A DNA stretch of 64,000 bases from Burkholderia sp. BCC1644. GTDB lineage: Bacteria > Pseudomonadota > Gammaproteobacteria > Burkholderiales > Burkholderiaceae. The first letter of the stretch is position 1. Each line of letters opens with the position of its first letter. The notes beneath the pieces are model-generated. The model saw only the letters and a program-made list of their open reading frames with translations, was not told the DNA's origin and made no database searches. Of the stretch, positions 19,110 to 29,897 are shown one piece after another. Location of the stretch: the NCBI RefSeq assembly GCF_902833225.1, contig NZ_CADFEI010000005.1:310001-374000 (forward strand). The letters are read 5' to 3'. The position numbers and the translations under genes are program-made.

Positions 19110-20507
19110 TCATACGCGACGCCATTCGGTCGATCCGCCCGGTTTGTCTTCAAGTGCGATGCCGGCTTCGAGCAATTCCGCCCGGATCCGGTCCGCTTCG
19201 GCATAGTCCTTCGCTTGCTTCGCCGCGACGCGCGCGGCGATCTTCGCTTCGATCTCGTCGGCGGCGACCCCGCCCGCCTGCGCGGCGCCGGACGCCTGCT
19301 GCAGGAACGCGCGCGGTTCGCGGCCCAGCAGGCCGAGCAGGCCCGCCAGCTGTTTCAGCTGCCGCGCGAGCGACGCGTCGCGCGTGCGATTCACTTCGCC
19401 CGCGAGCTCGAACAGCGTCGCCACCGCGACCGGCGTGTTGAAGTCGTCGTTCATCGCGGCCGCGAAACGCTGCGCGTGCGGCTCGTTCCAGTCGAGCGCG
19501 AGCGTGTCGGCCTCGACGTCCTTCAGCGCCGTATACAGACGCGTGAGCGATGCACGTGCGTCGTCGAGATGCACGTCGCTGTAGTTGAGCGGTGACCGGT
19601 AGTGCGTGCGCACGATGAAGAAGCGCATGACTTCCGCGTCGTACCGCTCGAGCACTTCGCGGATCGTGAAGAAGTTGCCGAGCGATTTCGACATCTTCTC
19701 GTTGTCGACCTGCACGAAGCCGTTGTGCATCCAGTAGTTGACGAACGTCTCGCCGGTCGCGCCTTCGCTCTGCGCGATCTCGTTCTCGTGGTGCGGAAAC
19801 TGCAGATCCTGCCCGCCACCGTGGATGTCGAAGTGATTGCCGAGCAGCGAGCAGCCCATCGCCGAGCACTCGATGTGCCAGCCCGGGCGGCCCATCCCGT
19901 ACTTCGATCCCCAAGACGCGCCTTCCGGATCTTCCGGCTTCGCGCGCTTCCACAGCACGAAATCGAGCGGATCTTCCTTCGCATCGTTCGCCGCCACGCG
20001 TTCGCCCGCGCGGAGGTCGTCGAGCGACTTGCCCGACAGCTTCCCGTAGTTCGTGAACTTGCGCACCGAATAATTGACGTCGCCATCGGTCGCCTGGTAC
20101 GCGTAGCCGTTCGTCTCGAGCGTCTCGATCATGCCGAGCATCTGCGGGATGAACTGCGTCGCGCGCGGCTCGATGTCGGGCCGCTGGATGCCGAGCGCAC
20201 TTTCGTCCTCGTGCATCGCGCCGATGAACCGGTCGGTCAGCGACTTGATCGTCTCGCCGTTCTCGACCGCGCGGCGGATGATCTTGTCGTCGATGTCGGT
20301 GATGTTGCGCACATACGTGACCCGGTAACCGATCGCACGCAACCAGCGCTGGACGAGGTCGAACACGACCAGCATGCGCGCGTGGCCCACGTGACAATAG
20401 TCGTAGACGGTGATCCCGCATACGTACATCCGCACTTCGCCGGACTGGCGCGGCACGAAAACTTGCTTGTCACGCGCGAGCGTGTTGTAGATGCGCAGTG
20501 ATTCCAT
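19110..20507 (-). CDS. cysS: Cysteinyl-tRNA synthetase
   Basis: 465-aa class I synthetase. The HIGH-type motif is CHVGHARM, the KMSKS loop is [10 protein letters not shown], and zinc-ligand positions include the Cys of YVCGITVYD and SAMGCSLLG with the following HHENE. ATG at 20507 ([10 protein letters not shown]) is chosen; the frame continues upstream without homology. Divergent from the TPR gene. Confidence 0.97.
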   Translation of the reverse strand: MESLRIYNTLARDKQVFVPRQSGEVRMYVCGITVYDYCHVGHARMLVVFDLVQRWLRAIGYRVTYVRNITDIDDKIIRRAVENGETIKSLTDRFIGAMHEDESALGIQRPDIEPRATQFIPQMLGMIETLETNGYAYQATDGDVNYSVRKFTNYGKLSGKSLDDLRAGERVAANDAKEDPLDFVLWKRAKPEDPEGASWGSKYGMGRPGWHIECSAMGCSLLGNHFDIHGGGQDLQFPHHENEIAQSEGATGETFVNYWMHNGFVQVDNEKMSKSLGNFFTIREVLERYDAEVMRFFIVRTHYRSPLNYSDVHLDDARASLTRLYTALKDVEADTLALDWNEPHAQRFAAAMNDDFNTPVAVATLFELAGEVNRTRDASLARQLKQLAGLLGLLGREPRAFLQQASGAAQAGGVAADEIEAKIAARVAAKQAKDYAEADRIRAELLEAGIALEDKPGGSTEWRRV

Positions 20508-20740
20508 AGAGATGAACCGTGAGCCGAAGGAAACCGCCCTGGCGAAGCTCGCCCAGCATGCGAAACGGACGGACCATCTGCTGCGGCGCCAGGCCGAGCG
20601 TCCTCGTATCACATGGGGCGGTCAGGCTGCAAGCACAGCGGTGACGGCCACGAGAGGCAAAGAAAGACTGTCTGCCGCTCGCCGGAACGCGCAGACGTTT
20701 TGTTAGAATGGCTCGGAGTATAACATTCCGATTTACGCCT

Positions 20741-21463
20741 ATGAAACCTCATCGCGGCCGCGCGCAGAGCGCTGCGACCCTCGTTGCGACCACCGTCATG
20801 GGCGTCGCGCTGACGCTTTTCGCGGTCCCCGCGGCGCATGCGCAGAAGGCCCCGGCCGTCGCCGACGGCACCCCCGAAATCGACGCATCGATCGCCGGCA
20901 AGCAGTGGAAGCAGGCGCTCGCGCAGCTCGATGCGCGCATCGCGTCGAACCCGCACGACGTGCAGGCGCAGTTCAAGCGCGGCACCGTGCTGGCCCGCCT
21001 GAACCGCGACGACGACGCGATCCAGCAGTTCGTCGCGATCACGCAGGCGTACCCGGAACTGCCCGAGCCGTACAACAACCTTGCGGCGCTTTACGCGAAG
21101 CATGGCCGCTACGACGACGCGCGCACCGCGCTCGTCACCGCGACGCAATCGAATCCGAGCTACTCGCTCGCGTACGAGAACCTCGGCGATCTCTACCTGC
21201 GCCTCGCGGCCGAGTCGTACAAGCGCGCGCAATCGCTCGGCCGCACGAGCGGCGCCACCGCGCAGCGCCTCGCCGATCTCCAGAAGATCGTGTCGCCGCC
21301 GAAAGCCGCGTCGAATGCACGCGCGGCGACGCCGGCCACGCGCGACTACACCGACCGCGCCGCCGCGAACGTGAGCACCACCACGCTGCCGATGTCGCCG
21401 ACGTTCCAGTTCAGCGGTCCGTCGGGCGCACTGGCGGCGCCGTACGTCGCGCCGTCGCAATAA
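20741..21463 (+). CDS. Secreted TPR-repeat protein
   Basis: 240-aa protein with a long signal peptide ending near AHAQ (residue 34), then tetratricopeptide repeats of about 34 residues (about 45-180) and a low-complexity Ala/Thr/Pro tail. TPR proteins are scaffolds for protein-protein contact; the periplasm is its likely place. It precedes two cyclophilin genes in the same direction, so it may belong to a periplasmic folding operon, but no specific partner can be named. The start at 20741 is chosen because the signal peptide begins there. Confidence 0.83.
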   Translation: MKPHRGRAQSAATLVATTVMGVALTLFAVPAAHAQKAPAVADGTPEIDASIAGKQWKQALAQLDARIASNPHDVQAQFKRGTVLARLNRDDDAIQQFVAITQAYPELPEPYNNLAALYAKHGRYDDARTALVTATQSNPSYSLAYENLGDLYLRLAAESYKRAQSLGRTSGATAQRLADLQKIVSPPKAASNARAATPATRDYTDRAAANVSTTTLPMSPTFQFSGPSGALAAPYVAPSQ

Positions 21464-21502
21464 GCGGCGCGACCTTCTTTCCCTCCCAACCTGAGGATCG
21501 CA

Positions 21503-22084
21503 ATGAAACGTCTGTTGCTGGCGCTTGGCGGCGCCGCCCTTCTCGCGACCGCGACCGCACCTGCGTTCGCGCAATCGGCTACCGCGCACCCCGTCGTGCA
21601 GCTGAAGACCTCGCAGGGCGACATCCGCGTCGAGCTCTACCCGGAGAAGGCACCGAAGTCGGTCGCCAACTTCCTCGATTACGTGAAGGCCGGCCAGTAC
21701 AACGGCACGATCTTCCATCGCGTGATCAAGGGCTTCATGATCCAGGGCGGCGGCTACAAGACCAACTTCGAGGAGAAGCCGACCCGCGCGCCGATCCCGC
21801 TGGAGAGCCGCAATGGTCTGAAGAACCTGACGGGCACGATCGCGATGGCGCGCACGAGCGATCCGAACTCGGCCACCGCGCAGTTCTTCATCAACACGGT
21901 CGACAACAGCGGCCTCGACTACCCGAACCCGGACGGCAACGGCTATGCGGTGTTCGGCAAGGTCGTGTCGGGCCTCGACGTCGTGAAGAAGATCGAAGGC
22001 GTCGCGACGACCTCGCGCGGCCCGATGCAGGACGTGCCGGCACAACCGATCGTGATCGAATCGGCCAGCATCGTCTCGAAGTAA
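21503..22084 (+). CDS. Periplasmic cyclophilin peptidyl-prolyl isomerase
   Basis: 193-aa protein with a signal peptide (cleavage near AFAQ) and a complete cyclophilin domain: [15 protein letters not shown], the [17 protein letters not shown] core and [11 protein letters not shown]. It catalyses cis-trans isomerisation of proline bonds in exported proteins. Very similar in sequence to the cytosolic paralogue that follows 88 bases later; a recent tandem duplication with gain of a signal peptide is likely. PpiA-like. Confidence 0.93.
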   Translation: MKRLLLALGGAALLATATAPAFAQSATAHPVVQLKTSQGDIRVELYPEKAPKSVANFLDYVKAGQYNGTIFHRVIKGFMIQGGGYKTNFEEKPTRAPIPLESRNGLKNLTGTIAMARTSDPNSATAQFFINTVDNSGLDYPNPDGNGYAVFGKVVSGLDVVKKIEGVATTSRGPMQDVPAQPIVIESASIVSK

Positions 22085-22172
22085 GAACCTGCCGGCACGT
22101 CCGGCGACTCACGCGGCCGCGTCGCACGACCGGCCGCGTGCCATTTAAACCGCCTCACCGAAGGAATTCATC

Positions 22173-22664
22173 ATGGTTGAACTGCATACGAACCACGGCG
22201 TGATCAAGCTCGAGCTCGACGCCGAGAAGGCACCGAAGACGGTCGAGAACTTCCTGAACTACGTGAAGAAGGGCCACTACGACGGCACCGTGTTCCATCG
22301 CGTGATCAACGGCTTCATGATCCAGGGCGGCGGCTTCGAGCCGGGCCTGAAGCAGAAGCCGACCGACGCGCCGATCGACAACGAGGCGAACAACGGCCTG
22401 AAGAACGACAACTACACGGTCGCGATGGCTCGCACGAACGATCCGCACTCGGCCACCGCCCAGTTCTTCATCAACGTGAACGACAACGACTTCCTGAACC
22501 ACTCGTCGCCGACGCCGCAGGGCTGGGGCTACGCGGTGTTCGGCAAGGTCGTCGAAGGCCAGGACGTGGTCGACAAGATCAAGGGCGTCAAGACGGGCAA
22601 CGCTGGTTTCCACCAGGACGTGCCGGCCGACGACGTCGTGATCGAAAAGGCCGTGGTGGTCTGA
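22173..22664 (+). CDS. ppiB: Cytosolic cyclophilin peptidyl-prolyl isomerase
   Basis: 163-aa cyclophilin without a signal peptide. It starts directly with [20 protein letters not shown] and has the active-site pattern [31 protein letters not shown] and [12 protein letters not shown] strong GAAGGAATTC precedes the ATG. It lies 23 bases before lpxH, an arrangement shared with many beta-proteobacteria. Confidence 0.95.
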   Translation: MVELHTNHGVIKLELDAEKAPKTVENFLNYVKKGHYDGTVFHRVINGFMIQGGGFEPGLKQKPTDAPIDNEANNGLKNDNYTVAMARTNDPHSATAQFFINVNDNDFLNHSSPTPQGWGYAVFGKVVEGQDVVDKIKGVKTGNAGFHQDVPADDVVIEKAVVV

Positions 22665-22687
22665 CGCACGGTTACGGAGACACTTCG

Positions 22688-23488
22688 ATGTTGCAGGAGA
22701 GTCCGCCGCGAAGCGTCTCCGCGGGCGTGCCAGGCGAGCGCGAGTACGCGCAAGCCGCACGCCCGTTCCTGTTTCTCTCCGATCTGCATCTGAGCGAAGC
22801 GATTCCGAAGACGGTCGCCGCGTTCGAGCATTTCGTGAAATACACCGCCGACAGCGCCGACTCGGTGTTCATCCTCGGTGATCTTTTCGAATACTGGATC
22901 GGCGACGACATCCTCGACGACGATCCGTTCGCGGCCCGCATGGCCGCGCTGATGCACACGTTCTCCGAGCGCGGGATCGCGCTCTACGTGATGCACGGCA
23001 ATCGCGATTTCCTGCTCGGCCGTCGCTTCATGAAGGCAGCCGGCGCAATGCTGCTGCCCGACCCGTCGCTGATCATGGCGTTCGGCCAGCGCATCGTGCT
23101 CGCGCACGGCGACGCGCAATGCACGGCCGACCGCGGCTACCAGGTGTTCCGCCGCTTCGCGCGCAACCGCGTCGCGCAATGGCTGTTTCTCGCGTGGCCG
23201 TTCCGCTGGCGCCGCGCGCTCGCGCAGCGCATGCGCTCGAACAGCGAAGCGGGCCGGATGCGCCCTGCTTCGGCCATCTACGACGTCACGCGTGAAGGCG
23301 TGGCCGCCCTGTTCCGGAAGAGCCGCGCGAGCGTGATCATTCACGGCCACACGCATCGGCCCGCGCGCCACCTGGAACCGGGCGGCATCCGCTGGGTCCT
23401 GCCCGACTGGGATCTCGATCACGGCGCGCCGCGCGGCGGCTACCTGCGCGTCGACGCGGAAGGTATCCACGCGATGCCGCTCGACTGA
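22688..23488 (+). CDS. lpxH: UDP-2,3-diacylglucosamine diphosphatase
   Basis: 266-aa calcineurin-like phosphoesterase that makes lipid X in lipid A synthesis. All metal motifs are present: SDLHLSEA, GDLFEYWIGDD, HGNRDFLLG, LAHGDAQC and HGHTHRPARH. The N-terminus is about 25 residues longer than E. coli LpxH. Peripheral inner-membrane enzyme. Last gene of the ppi-lpxH run; convergent with cysE. Confidence 0.95.
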   Translation: MLQESPPRSVSAGVPGEREYAQAARPFLFLSDLHLSEAIPKTVAAFEHFVKYTADSADSVFILGDLFEYWIGDDILDDDPFAARMAALMHTFSERGIALYVMHGNRDFLLGRRFMKAAGAMLLPDPSLIMAFGQRIVLAHGDAQCTADRGYQVFRRFARNRVAQWLFLAWPFRWRRALAQRMRSNSEAGRMRPASAIYDVTREGVAALFRKSRASVIIHGHTHRPARHLEPGGIRWVLPDWDLDHGAPRGGYLRVDAEGIHAMPLD

Positions 23489-23534
23489 CGCCGCCGTCAC
23501 ACTGACCGGCGGCCGTCGGCACGCATCGCGTTCG

Positions 23535-24308
23535 TCACATCTGGCGTTCGACCGTCTTTCCTTCCAGCACCGCCGACAGCCTGCGCAGGTCGAGGCGCGC
23601 CGCATCAGCGCCCTGCAGCGTTTCCAGATGCGTCCCGAGCTGTTCGAGCGCCGCGACGATCTCGTCGACACGACGGCTTTCCTTCGCCGCGTGATCGATC
23701 AGGCCGTGGATCGCGAGCGACATCGGATCGTCGGCGTTCGGCGTGATCCCGTACGCGCAGAATGCCGCGCGCTCGGGCTGCGGCTTCGGCTGTGCCGGCA
23801 TCACGACGCGTGCCGGATTGCCGACCGCCGTGCCGCCTGCCGGCACCGGCTTCACGACGACCGCGTTCGAGCCGATCTTCGCCCCCGCCCCGACCGTGAA
23901 ACCGCCGAGCACCTTCGCGCCCGCGCCGACGATCACGCCGGCTTCGAGCGTCGGGTGGCGCTTCGCGCCGCGCGTGAGCGACGTGCCGCCCAGCGTCACG
24001 CCCTGATAGATCGTGCAGTCATCGCCGATAATCGCCGTCTCGCCGATCACGACACCCATGCCGTGGTCGATGAACACGCGCCGGCCGATCGTCGCGCCGG
24101 GGTGGATTTCGATCCCCGTCAGGAACCGGCCGGCCTGCGACGCGAAACGCGCGAGCCAGTAGCGCTTCGCGCGCCAGCATGCGTGCGCGAAACGATGCAG
24201 CACGAGCGCATGCAGCCCCGGATAACAGGTCAGCACTTCCCATGCACTGCGAGCGGCGGGATCCCGCTCGCGAATCGTTGCAACGTCTTCGCGCAGTCTC
24301 GTGAACAT
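23535..24308 (-). CDS. cysE: Serine O-acetyltransferase
   Basis: 257 aa. It makes O-acetylserine from serine and acetyl-CoA, the first step of cysteine synthesis. The helical N-terminal domain is followed by the left-handed beta-helix of hexapeptide repeats ([44 protein letters not shown]). ATG at 24308 (MFTRLREDV) is chosen as the conserved start of the family; in-frame sequence upstream is unrelated. The C-terminal tail is longer than in E. coli. Confidence 0.95.
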   Translation of the reverse strand: MFTRLREDVATIRERDPAARSAWEVLTCYPGLHALVLHRFAHACWRAKRYWLARFASQAGRFLTGIEIHPGATIGRRVFIDHGMGVVIGETAIIGDDCTIYQGVTLGGTSLTRGAKRHPTLEAGVIVGAGAKVLGGFTVGAGAKIGSNAVVVKPVPAGGTAVGNPARVVMPAQPKPQPERAAFCAYGITPNADDPMSLAIHGLIDHAAKESRRVDEIVAALEQLGTHLETLQGADAARLDLRRLSAVLEGKTVERQM

Positions 24309-24607
24309 GATGTGGTCTGGGAAAAGGCCGGCGCGCATCGCCGGCAATGACCGGCCGTTATCGCGCCGGGTAATTTGCTTATGACGTCCGGCGATTGTAG
24401 GGCCAGTCGCGCACGGCCGCACGCGGTCGCGCGTTCACCCCGCGGCCGGCGCGGGTATTCGGGCGGGAGGCTTGCCGGAACGGGCTTCCGGGGAGGATCG
24501 ACCGGGTGGAATGCGCCGGGCCGGGGCGCTACCGCGCTGACCGACGCGCAGCCTGCGTGGCCCGAAGCGGCATCCGGGCGACGACCGAGCAACCGGCCGC
24601 CGGCCGC

Positions 24608-25477
24608 TTACGCGTCGCCGCCGGGCTTGCCCGATTTCAGCAGGATGTGCTTCGCGACGCCGCGCAGGATGTTGACTTCCTCGCGCTCGAGGCCCGTGCG
24701 AGCAAATAAGCGCCGCAACCGCGGCATCAGCTTCTTCGGATTGCGCGGATCGAGGAAATCGAGCGCGATCAGCGCGTTCTCGAGGTGGACGTACATCCGC
24801 TCGATCTCGTCGCTCGGTGCGAGCGTGCCGACTTCGGCCGACGGTTGCGCCAACGGCTCGCTCGCCTGCTCGAGAAACGCGACGCGCAACTCGTACGCGA
24901 GCACCTGCACGGCCTGCGCCAGGTTCAGCGAGCTGTAGGCCGGGTTCGCCGGAATGTGCGCGAGCGCGCTGCACTGCTCGACATGCTCGTTCGCGAGGCC
25001 CGTGCGCTCGTTGCCGAACACGAGCGCGATGTCGCCCGTGCCGACCTGCGCGCACGCCTGCGCGGCGGCCGCACGCGGCGCGAGGCGCGGCGGCCCGTAT
25101 TCGCGCGTGCGCGCGGTCAGTGCGATCGACCAGTGAACGCCGGACAGCGCGTCGCCGAGCGTCGGCACGACATGCGCGGACGCGAGGACGTCGTCCGCGC
25201 CGCTGGCCATCGCGATCGCCTCGGGGTCGCTCTGCACGTGCGGCACGCGCGGCGCGACCAGCACGAGACGCGAAAAGCCCATCGTCTTCAGCGCGCGGGC
25301 GGCCGCCCCGACATTGCCGGGATGGCTCGGCTCGACCAGCACGAAGCGGGTGGACGTGAAGCCGCCGGACGGCGGCGGGGACGAGGCCGCGCCCGGCTCG
25401 GACGGCGCGGCGGTGTTCTGCGGGGTTTCCACTACGATGCGACTCGGTTCATCAGAATGGCAGTATGGTATCGCCAT
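24608..25477 (-). CDS. trmJ: tRNA (cytidine/uridine-2'-O)-methyltransferase TrmJ
   Basis: SPOUT-class methyltransferase that methylates ribose 32 in the anticodon loop of tRNAs. Core motifs are [20 protein letters not shown], the [18 protein letters not shown] knot and [19 protein letters not shown], followed by the C-terminal helical extension of TrmJ. The start is uncertain: 25477 gives a 30-residue low-complexity lead before the domain; 25549 is also open. Divergent from suhB. Confidence 0.92.
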   Translation of the reverse strand: MAIPYCHSDEPSRIVVETPQNTAAPSEPGAASSPPPSGGFTSTRFVLVEPSHPGNVGAAARALKTMGFSRLVLVAPRVPHVQSDPEAIAMASGADDVLASAHVVPTLGDALSGVHWSIALTARTREYGPPRLAPRAAAAQACAQVGTGDIALVFGNERTGLANEHVEQCSALAHIPANPAYSSLNLAQAVQVLAYELRVAFLEQASEPLAQPSAEVGTLAPSDEIERMYVHLENALIALDFLDPRNPKKLMPRLRRLFARTGLEREEVNILRGVAKHILLKSGKPGGDA

Positions 25478-25712
25478 CGCCGCGGCAAACCCACTCGTCC
25501 GGACGGACAGTGGGGGTTTCCCCGCATTCCGGTCGCCTGAAACCGCCAAAAATCGGGTAAAATCATGCCTTTACGCGTCGCACACCGTGCGGCGCGGGTC
25601 GTACCCCGCTCTTTGTCAATTCGCGTCTCACCTCGCCCGGCATGCTTGCGCCGTTCCGGGCGGTTGTCCCACTTCGTGGCGGCCCGTGCCGCCGGCTACA
25701 GGATCCAGGCTC

Positions 25713-26516
25713 ATGCATCCCATGCTCAACATTGCTGTCAAGGCTGCGCGCCGCGCCGGACAGATCATCAACCGCGCGTCCCTCGATCTCGACCTGATCG
25801 AGATCCGCAAGAAGCAGCAGAACGACTTCGTCACCGAAGTGGACAAGGCCGCCGAAGACGCGATCATCGAGACGCTGAAGACCGCCTACCCCGATCACGC
25901 GATCCTCGCCGAGGAATCGGGTGAATCGGAGAACGAATCCGAATTCAAGTGGATCATCGATCCGCTCGACGGCACGACCAACTTCATCCACGGCTTCCCG
26001 TACTACTGCGTGTCGATCGCGCTCGAGCACAAGGGCGTCGTCACGCAGGCCGTCATCTACGATCCGAACAAGAACGACCTGTTCACGGCCACGCGCGGCC
26101 GCGGTGCGTACCTGAACGACCGCCGCATCCGCGTCGGCCGCCGCGACCGCCTGGCAGATGCGCTCGTCGGCACCGGCTTCCCGTTCCGCGAGAAGGACGG
26201 CCTCGACGCGTACGCACGCCTCTTCACCGAAATGACGCAGGCCTGCACGGGCCTGCGCCGCCCGGGCGCGGCGGCACTCGATCTCGCGAACGTCGCGGCC
26301 GGCCGCCTCGACGCGTTCTTCGAGCAAGGCATCAACGTGTGGGACATGGCCGCGGGCAGCCTGCTGATCACCGAGGCCGGCGGCCTCGTCGGCAACTACA
26401 CGGGCGACGCCGATTTCCTGCATCGCCATGAGATCGTCGCGGCGAACCCGAAGATCTACGCGCAGATGATCCCGATCCTGAACCGCTACAGCCGAGTCCA
26501 CCCGGCAGCGGAGTAA
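25713..26516 (+). CDS. suhB: Inositol-1-monophosphatase
   Basis: 267 aa. The metal-binding signature [28 protein letters not shown] and the second signature [15 protein letters not shown] define the IMPase/SuhB family. SuhB dephosphorylates inositol-1-phosphate and in enteric bacteria also takes part in ribosomal RNA antitermination and ribosome biogenesis. ATG at 25713 gives the normal length and begins at the family's N-terminal helix. Divergent from trmJ. Confidence 0.95.
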   Translation: MHPMLNIAVKAARRAGQIINRASLDLDLIEIRKKQQNDFVTEVDKAAEDAIIETLKTAYPDHAILAEESGESENESEFKWIIDPLDGTTNFIHGFPYYCVSIALEHKGVVTQAVIYDPNKNDLFTATRGRGAYLNDRRIRVGRRDRLADALVGTGFPFREKDGLDAYARLFTEMTQACTGLRRPGAAALDLANVAAGRLDAFFEQGINVWDMAAGSLLITEAGGLVGNYTGDADFLHRHEIVAANPKIYAQMIPILNRYSRVHPAAE

Positions 26517-26523
26517 AGGCCCG

Positions 26524-26546
26524 AGCCGCGCCCGCATGGCGCGGCT
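26524..26546 (+). terminator. Terminator after suhB; gene-free gap to 26835
   Basis: Arms AGCCGCGC (26524-26531) and GCGCGGCT (26539-26546) followed by TTTG, directly after the suhB stop. The remaining 290 bases before the FAD-dependent dehydrogenase show no supportable gene and presumably hold its promoter. Confidence 0.75.
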
Positions 26547-26835
26547 TTTGTGCAAACCGCTCGCGGGCATCGTCACGATCGCGCGCCGTTCGCCTCCCGA
26601 TCGCCCGGGAGGCGCGACAATCTTCCGTGCACAAGGGGCGCTTCGTGCGCCTATCCTGAAGTTGCCCGAGTCGTCCGGGCGGGTCGGCGTACTGCTGCCC
26701 GCCCTGCTTTTCCCGCAATGACAATGAATGGTTTGCGTCCGGCAGGCCCGCGCGACGAACAACGCCGCCGCCGGCATACCGGCCCCACCCGTATCAACAT
26801 CGCCACGACGCCGTGGCAATCGCATCCGAGTCCCC

Positions 26836-28458
26836 ATGTTACGGCTAAGCGAAATTAAACTCCCCCTCGACCACCCCGAGAGCGCACTCGAGGCCGCCGT
26901 TCGCGCGCGCCTCGCCGAGCTTGGCGTGGCGGCGGACGAGCTCCTCCGTTACACCGTGTTCCGCCGCGCGCACGATGCGCGCAAGCGTTCGGACATCAAG
27001 CTCACGTACATCGTCGATCTCGAGGTCAAGGACGAAGCGGCCGCGCTCAAGCGCATGGCCGGCAAGCCGCATTGCGGCAAGACGCCCGACATGGCGTACC
27101 ACTTCGTCACGAAGGCGCCCGAGCGCGCCGATTTCCTGCGCCCGGTCGTCATCGGCATGGGGCCGTGCGGCCTGTTTGCCGGCCTGATCCTCGCGCAGAT
27201 GGGCTTCCGTCCCATCATCCTCGAACGCGGCAAGGCCGTACGCGAGCGCACCAAGGACACCTTCGGCCTGTGGCGCAAGAGCGTGCTCAACCCGGAATCC
27301 AACGTGCAGTTCGGCGAAGGCGGCGCCGGTACCTTTTCCGACGGCAAGCTGTACAGCCAGATCAAGGATCCCCACCACTATGGCCGCAAGGTGCTGGACG
27401 AGTTCGTCAAGGCCGGCGCACCGGAAGACATCCTGTATCTGAGCCGGCCGCACATCGGCACGTTCCGCCTCGTGAGCATGGTGGAAAAAATGCGCGCGTC
27501 CATCCACGAACTCGGTGGCGAAGTGCGTTTCGAAACCCGGGTCGACGATATCGAAATCGATCAGGGCAAGGTGCGCGCGCTCAAGCTGTCGAACGGCGAA
27601 ACGCTCCCGTGCGACCATGTGGTGCTGGCCGTGGGCCACAGCGCGCGCGACACGTTCCAGATGCTGCACGACCGCGGCGTCTATATCGAAGCCAAGCCGT
27701 TCTCGCTGGGCTTTCGCATCGAACACCCGCAGGGGCTGATCGACCGCAGCCGTTTCGGCAAGTTTGCGGGCCACAAGCAGCTCGGCGCGGCCGACTACAA
27801 GGTGGTTCACCACGCCAATAACGGCCGGGCCGTCTACAGCTTCTGCATGTGTCCGGGCGGCACGGTGGTCGCAGCGACCTCCGAGCCGGGCCGCGTCGTG
27901 ACCAACGGGATGAGCCAGTATTCGCGCGCCGAGCGCAACGCGAATGCCGGCATCGTCGTCGGCATCACGCCGGACGACTATCCCGGCGGCCCGCTGGCAG
28001 GCATCGCGTTCCAGCGCAAATGGGAAGAACGCGCGTTCGAACTCGGTGGCGGCGATTACCGCGCGCCGGGCCAGTTGGTCGGCGATTTCATCGCAGGCCG
28101 GCCGTCGACGTCGCTGGGTTCCGTGGAGCCGTCGTACAAGCCTGGCGTGAATCCGACCGACCTCAGCACCGCGCTGCCGAACTACGTGATCGAAGCCATC
28201 CGCGAAGCGCTGCCCGAGATCGACAAGAAGATCGCCGGCTTCGCGATGCACGATGCGGTGCTGACCGGCGTGGAGACGCGCACGTCATCGCCGATCCGGA
28301 TTCGACGCAAGGACGACTACCAGAGCATGAACGTGGATGGCCTGTATCCGGCCGGCGAAGGCGCCGGATATGCGGGCGGCATCTATTCGGCGGCGATCGA
28401 CGGTATCGAAGTCGCGCAGGCGGTCGCACTCAGCATGACGTCGGGACACACGTCCTGA
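26836..28458 (+). CDS. FAD-dependent dehydrogenase (uncharacterised, COG2509-type)
   Basis: 540-aa flavoprotein. After an N-terminal alpha/beta domain of about 95 residues (RRAHDARKRSDIKLTYIVDL) comes the Rossmann FAD-binding motif VIGMGPCGLFAGLILAQMG and LERGKAVRERT, a VQFGEGGAGTFSDGKLYSQ segment, and a C-terminal VDGLYPAGEGAGYAGGIYSAAIDG FAD-closing motif. This layout matches uncharacterised dehydrogenases found in many bacteria; the substrate is unknown. The start at 26836 begins at the conserved N-terminal domain. It ends inside the first of two tandem terminator units. Confidence 0.88.
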   Translation: MLRLSEIKLPLDHPESALEAAVRARLAELGVAADELLRYTVFRRAHDARKRSDIKLTYIVDLEVKDEAAALKRMAGKPHCGKTPDMAYHFVTKAPERADFLRPVVIGMGPCGLFAGLILAQMGFRPIILERGKAVRERTKDTFGLWRKSVLNPESNVQFGEGGAGTFSDGKLYSQIKDPHHYGRKVLDEFVKAGAPEDILYLSRPHIGTFRLVSMVEKMRASIHELGGEVRFETRVDDIEIDQGKVRALKLSNGETLPCDHVVLAVGHSARDTFQMLHDRGVYIEAKPFSLGFRIEHPQGLIDRSRFGKFAGHKQLGAADYKVVHHANNGRAVYSFCMCPGGTVVAATSEPGRVVTNGMSQYSRAERNANAGIVVGITPDDYPGGPLAGIAFQRKWEERAFELGGGDYRAPGQLVGDFIAGRPSTSLGSVEPSYKPGVNPTDLSTALPNYVIEAIREALPEIDKKIAGFAMHDAVLTGVETRTSSPIRIRRKDDYQSMNVDGLYPAGEGAGYAGGIYSAAIDGIEVAQAVALSMTSGHTS

Positions 28459-28571
28459 CAAGCCGGACAAAGCCGGCGTGCGAAGGTCCGTGACCCGAGT
28501 ACGCCGGCTTTGTCCTGACAAGCCGGACAAAGCCGGCGTGCGAAGGTCCGTGACCCGAGTACGCCGGCTTT
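28452..28571 (+). repeat. Two identical tandem 60-bp units, each a terminator hairpin
   Basis: Bases 28452-28511 are repeated exactly at 28512-28571. Each unit holds inverted arms AAAGCCGGCGT and ACGCCGGCTTT (28469-28479/28501-28511 and 28529-28539/28561-28571), separated by 21 bases, the right arm ending in a short T run. The first unit begins inside the last codons of the FAD-dependent dehydrogenase. This is a duplicated transcription terminator. Confidence 0.93.
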
Positions 28572-28635
28572 TGCACGTCCGCCGCGCCACTCTGTCTCAT
28601 CGGCGCACCGCCACGGCGCGCTTTCGGCATTCCCG

Positions 28636-29331
28636 TCAAAACACGCCGGGAATCAGCCGGTACCGAACCTTCGTCTTGTACGCGCGATAGTCGGCGTCTT
28701 CCGACAGCACCCGCTCTTCCATACTGATTCGCCCGATCTGCAACAGCATCCAGATGCCGATCGTGAGCAGGTTTCGCGTATTGAAGTTTGCAAGCAGGAA
28801 ACCGATTTCGGACAACAGATAACCGGCATAGATCGGGTGGCGCATGAACCGGTACGCACCGGTCGACACGACGCCGCGATTCGCCGGCAGCAAACCGAAC
28901 GAGCGCCCGAGCGACAGTTTCGCGAACAGTTGCCACGCAATCCCGCAAATTTGCCAGGTGCCTCCCGCCCACTCCGGAATCAGTTGTGTGCTGGCAGTCA
29001 GCTGATAGGTCAGGCAGTAGAACGAACCGCCCAGAGAAAAGCACACCGCGACGGGATGCCAGTCGCGCCGTGTCGGCAATTTGGCAAAAGCCGACATGCC
29101 GACGGTCAGTACTGCGGATACCAGCAGCAGGATCAGCGTGATCCGGCTCGGGTCCGCTCGCCACGGCATGTAAATCAGACAAGCAAATACGCCCAGCACG
29201 GTCACTGACAACACGCGAGCACCAAGCTCGATCAGATTGATCCGCTCCGACTCATCCGCGACCGCTGCAACGTGCGGCACCAGCGTACTTTGCGCGCACG
29301 CGCCCCCCGCATCCTGTATGGCCTGCTTCAT
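28636..29331 (-). CDS. Isoprenylcysteine carboxyl methyltransferase (ICMT/PEMT)-like membrane protein
   Basis: 231 aa, five to six hydrophobic helices. The C-terminal half carries the family signature of membrane methyltransferases: VVSTGAYRFMRHPIYAGYLL and, near the end, SMEERVLSEDADYRAYKTKV, whose Arg-His-Pro and Glu-Glu pairs bind S-adenosylmethionine. The acceptor is unknown; bacterial relatives act on lipids or small molecules rather than prenylated proteins. It faces the duplicated terminator and lies at the border with the lower-GC accessory patch, so it could be core or cargo. Confidence 0.82.
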   Translation of the reverse strand: MKQAIQDAGGACAQSTLVPHVAAVADESERINLIELGARVLSVTVLGVFACLIYMPWRADPSRITLILLLVSAVLTVGMSAFAKLPTRRDWHPVAVCFSLGGSFYCLTYQLTASTQLIPEWAGGTWQICGIAWQLFAKLSLGRSFGLLPANRGVVSTGAYRFMRHPIYAGYLLSEIGFLLANFNTRNLLTIGIWMLLQIGRISMEERVLSEDADYRAYKTKVRYRLIPGVF

Positions 29332-29825
29332 GTTTGTGCCCCGAACTTACTGCGTTTTTATATATATTGCCGTTTCAGACTAGCACGCTCCCTCCCTTGA
29401 AACTTGCCTAAGTTTCAGTTTTGCGAGGTTGATTGGTGTAAGTCCCGAGAGCATCGGCAAATATAAGGACCGTGTAACTGGATTACGCGGTCTGCCAAAC
29501 GTTTCACAGTTCGCGGCACTGTCCAGACGGACGAAATCGCCTGCGGCCGGCCGCAATGAGTGGCTTGTATCCGCGACAAAAAAGGGCCGAATGAAAGCCG
29601 CGGACCGGATGCCATGATCGAAACCGACCGATGGCGCCGCGCAGCCCGGTTCGAAGCGGCAACACGCCGCCCGACGTCCAAGCACACGCGCTGATGTGCG
29701 GGGTGCCGTCGGCACGCAAGGGTTCGCGCGATCGCCCACACCTGGCCAAACGGCGAACTTCGCGCGTGCACATGGAAGCGACTGGTAAACTCGGGCAACC
29801 CAAGCAACAACTTCATGCCTGACCT

Positions 29826-29897
29826 ATGACCACGCTGTCGCCCGACGCCTTCGCCGGCCACACTCCGATGATGCAGCAGTACCTGCGCCTTATCTGA
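29826..29897 (+). pseudogene. mutS-like 5' remnant 1
   Basis: A 23-codon frame, ATG to TGA, translating to MTTLSPDAFAGHTPMMQQYL then RLI. The MMQQYLR core is the conserved start of Burkholderia-type MutS (normally continuing IK and HPDTL); here it diverges after LR and stops. The upstream 130 bases match the region before remnant 3 (shared CACCTGGCC and GGCGAACTTCG). I read it as the promoter and first codons of mutS cut off by an insertion. Identification rests on the remembered MutS N-terminus, not on an alignment. Confidence 0.65.
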
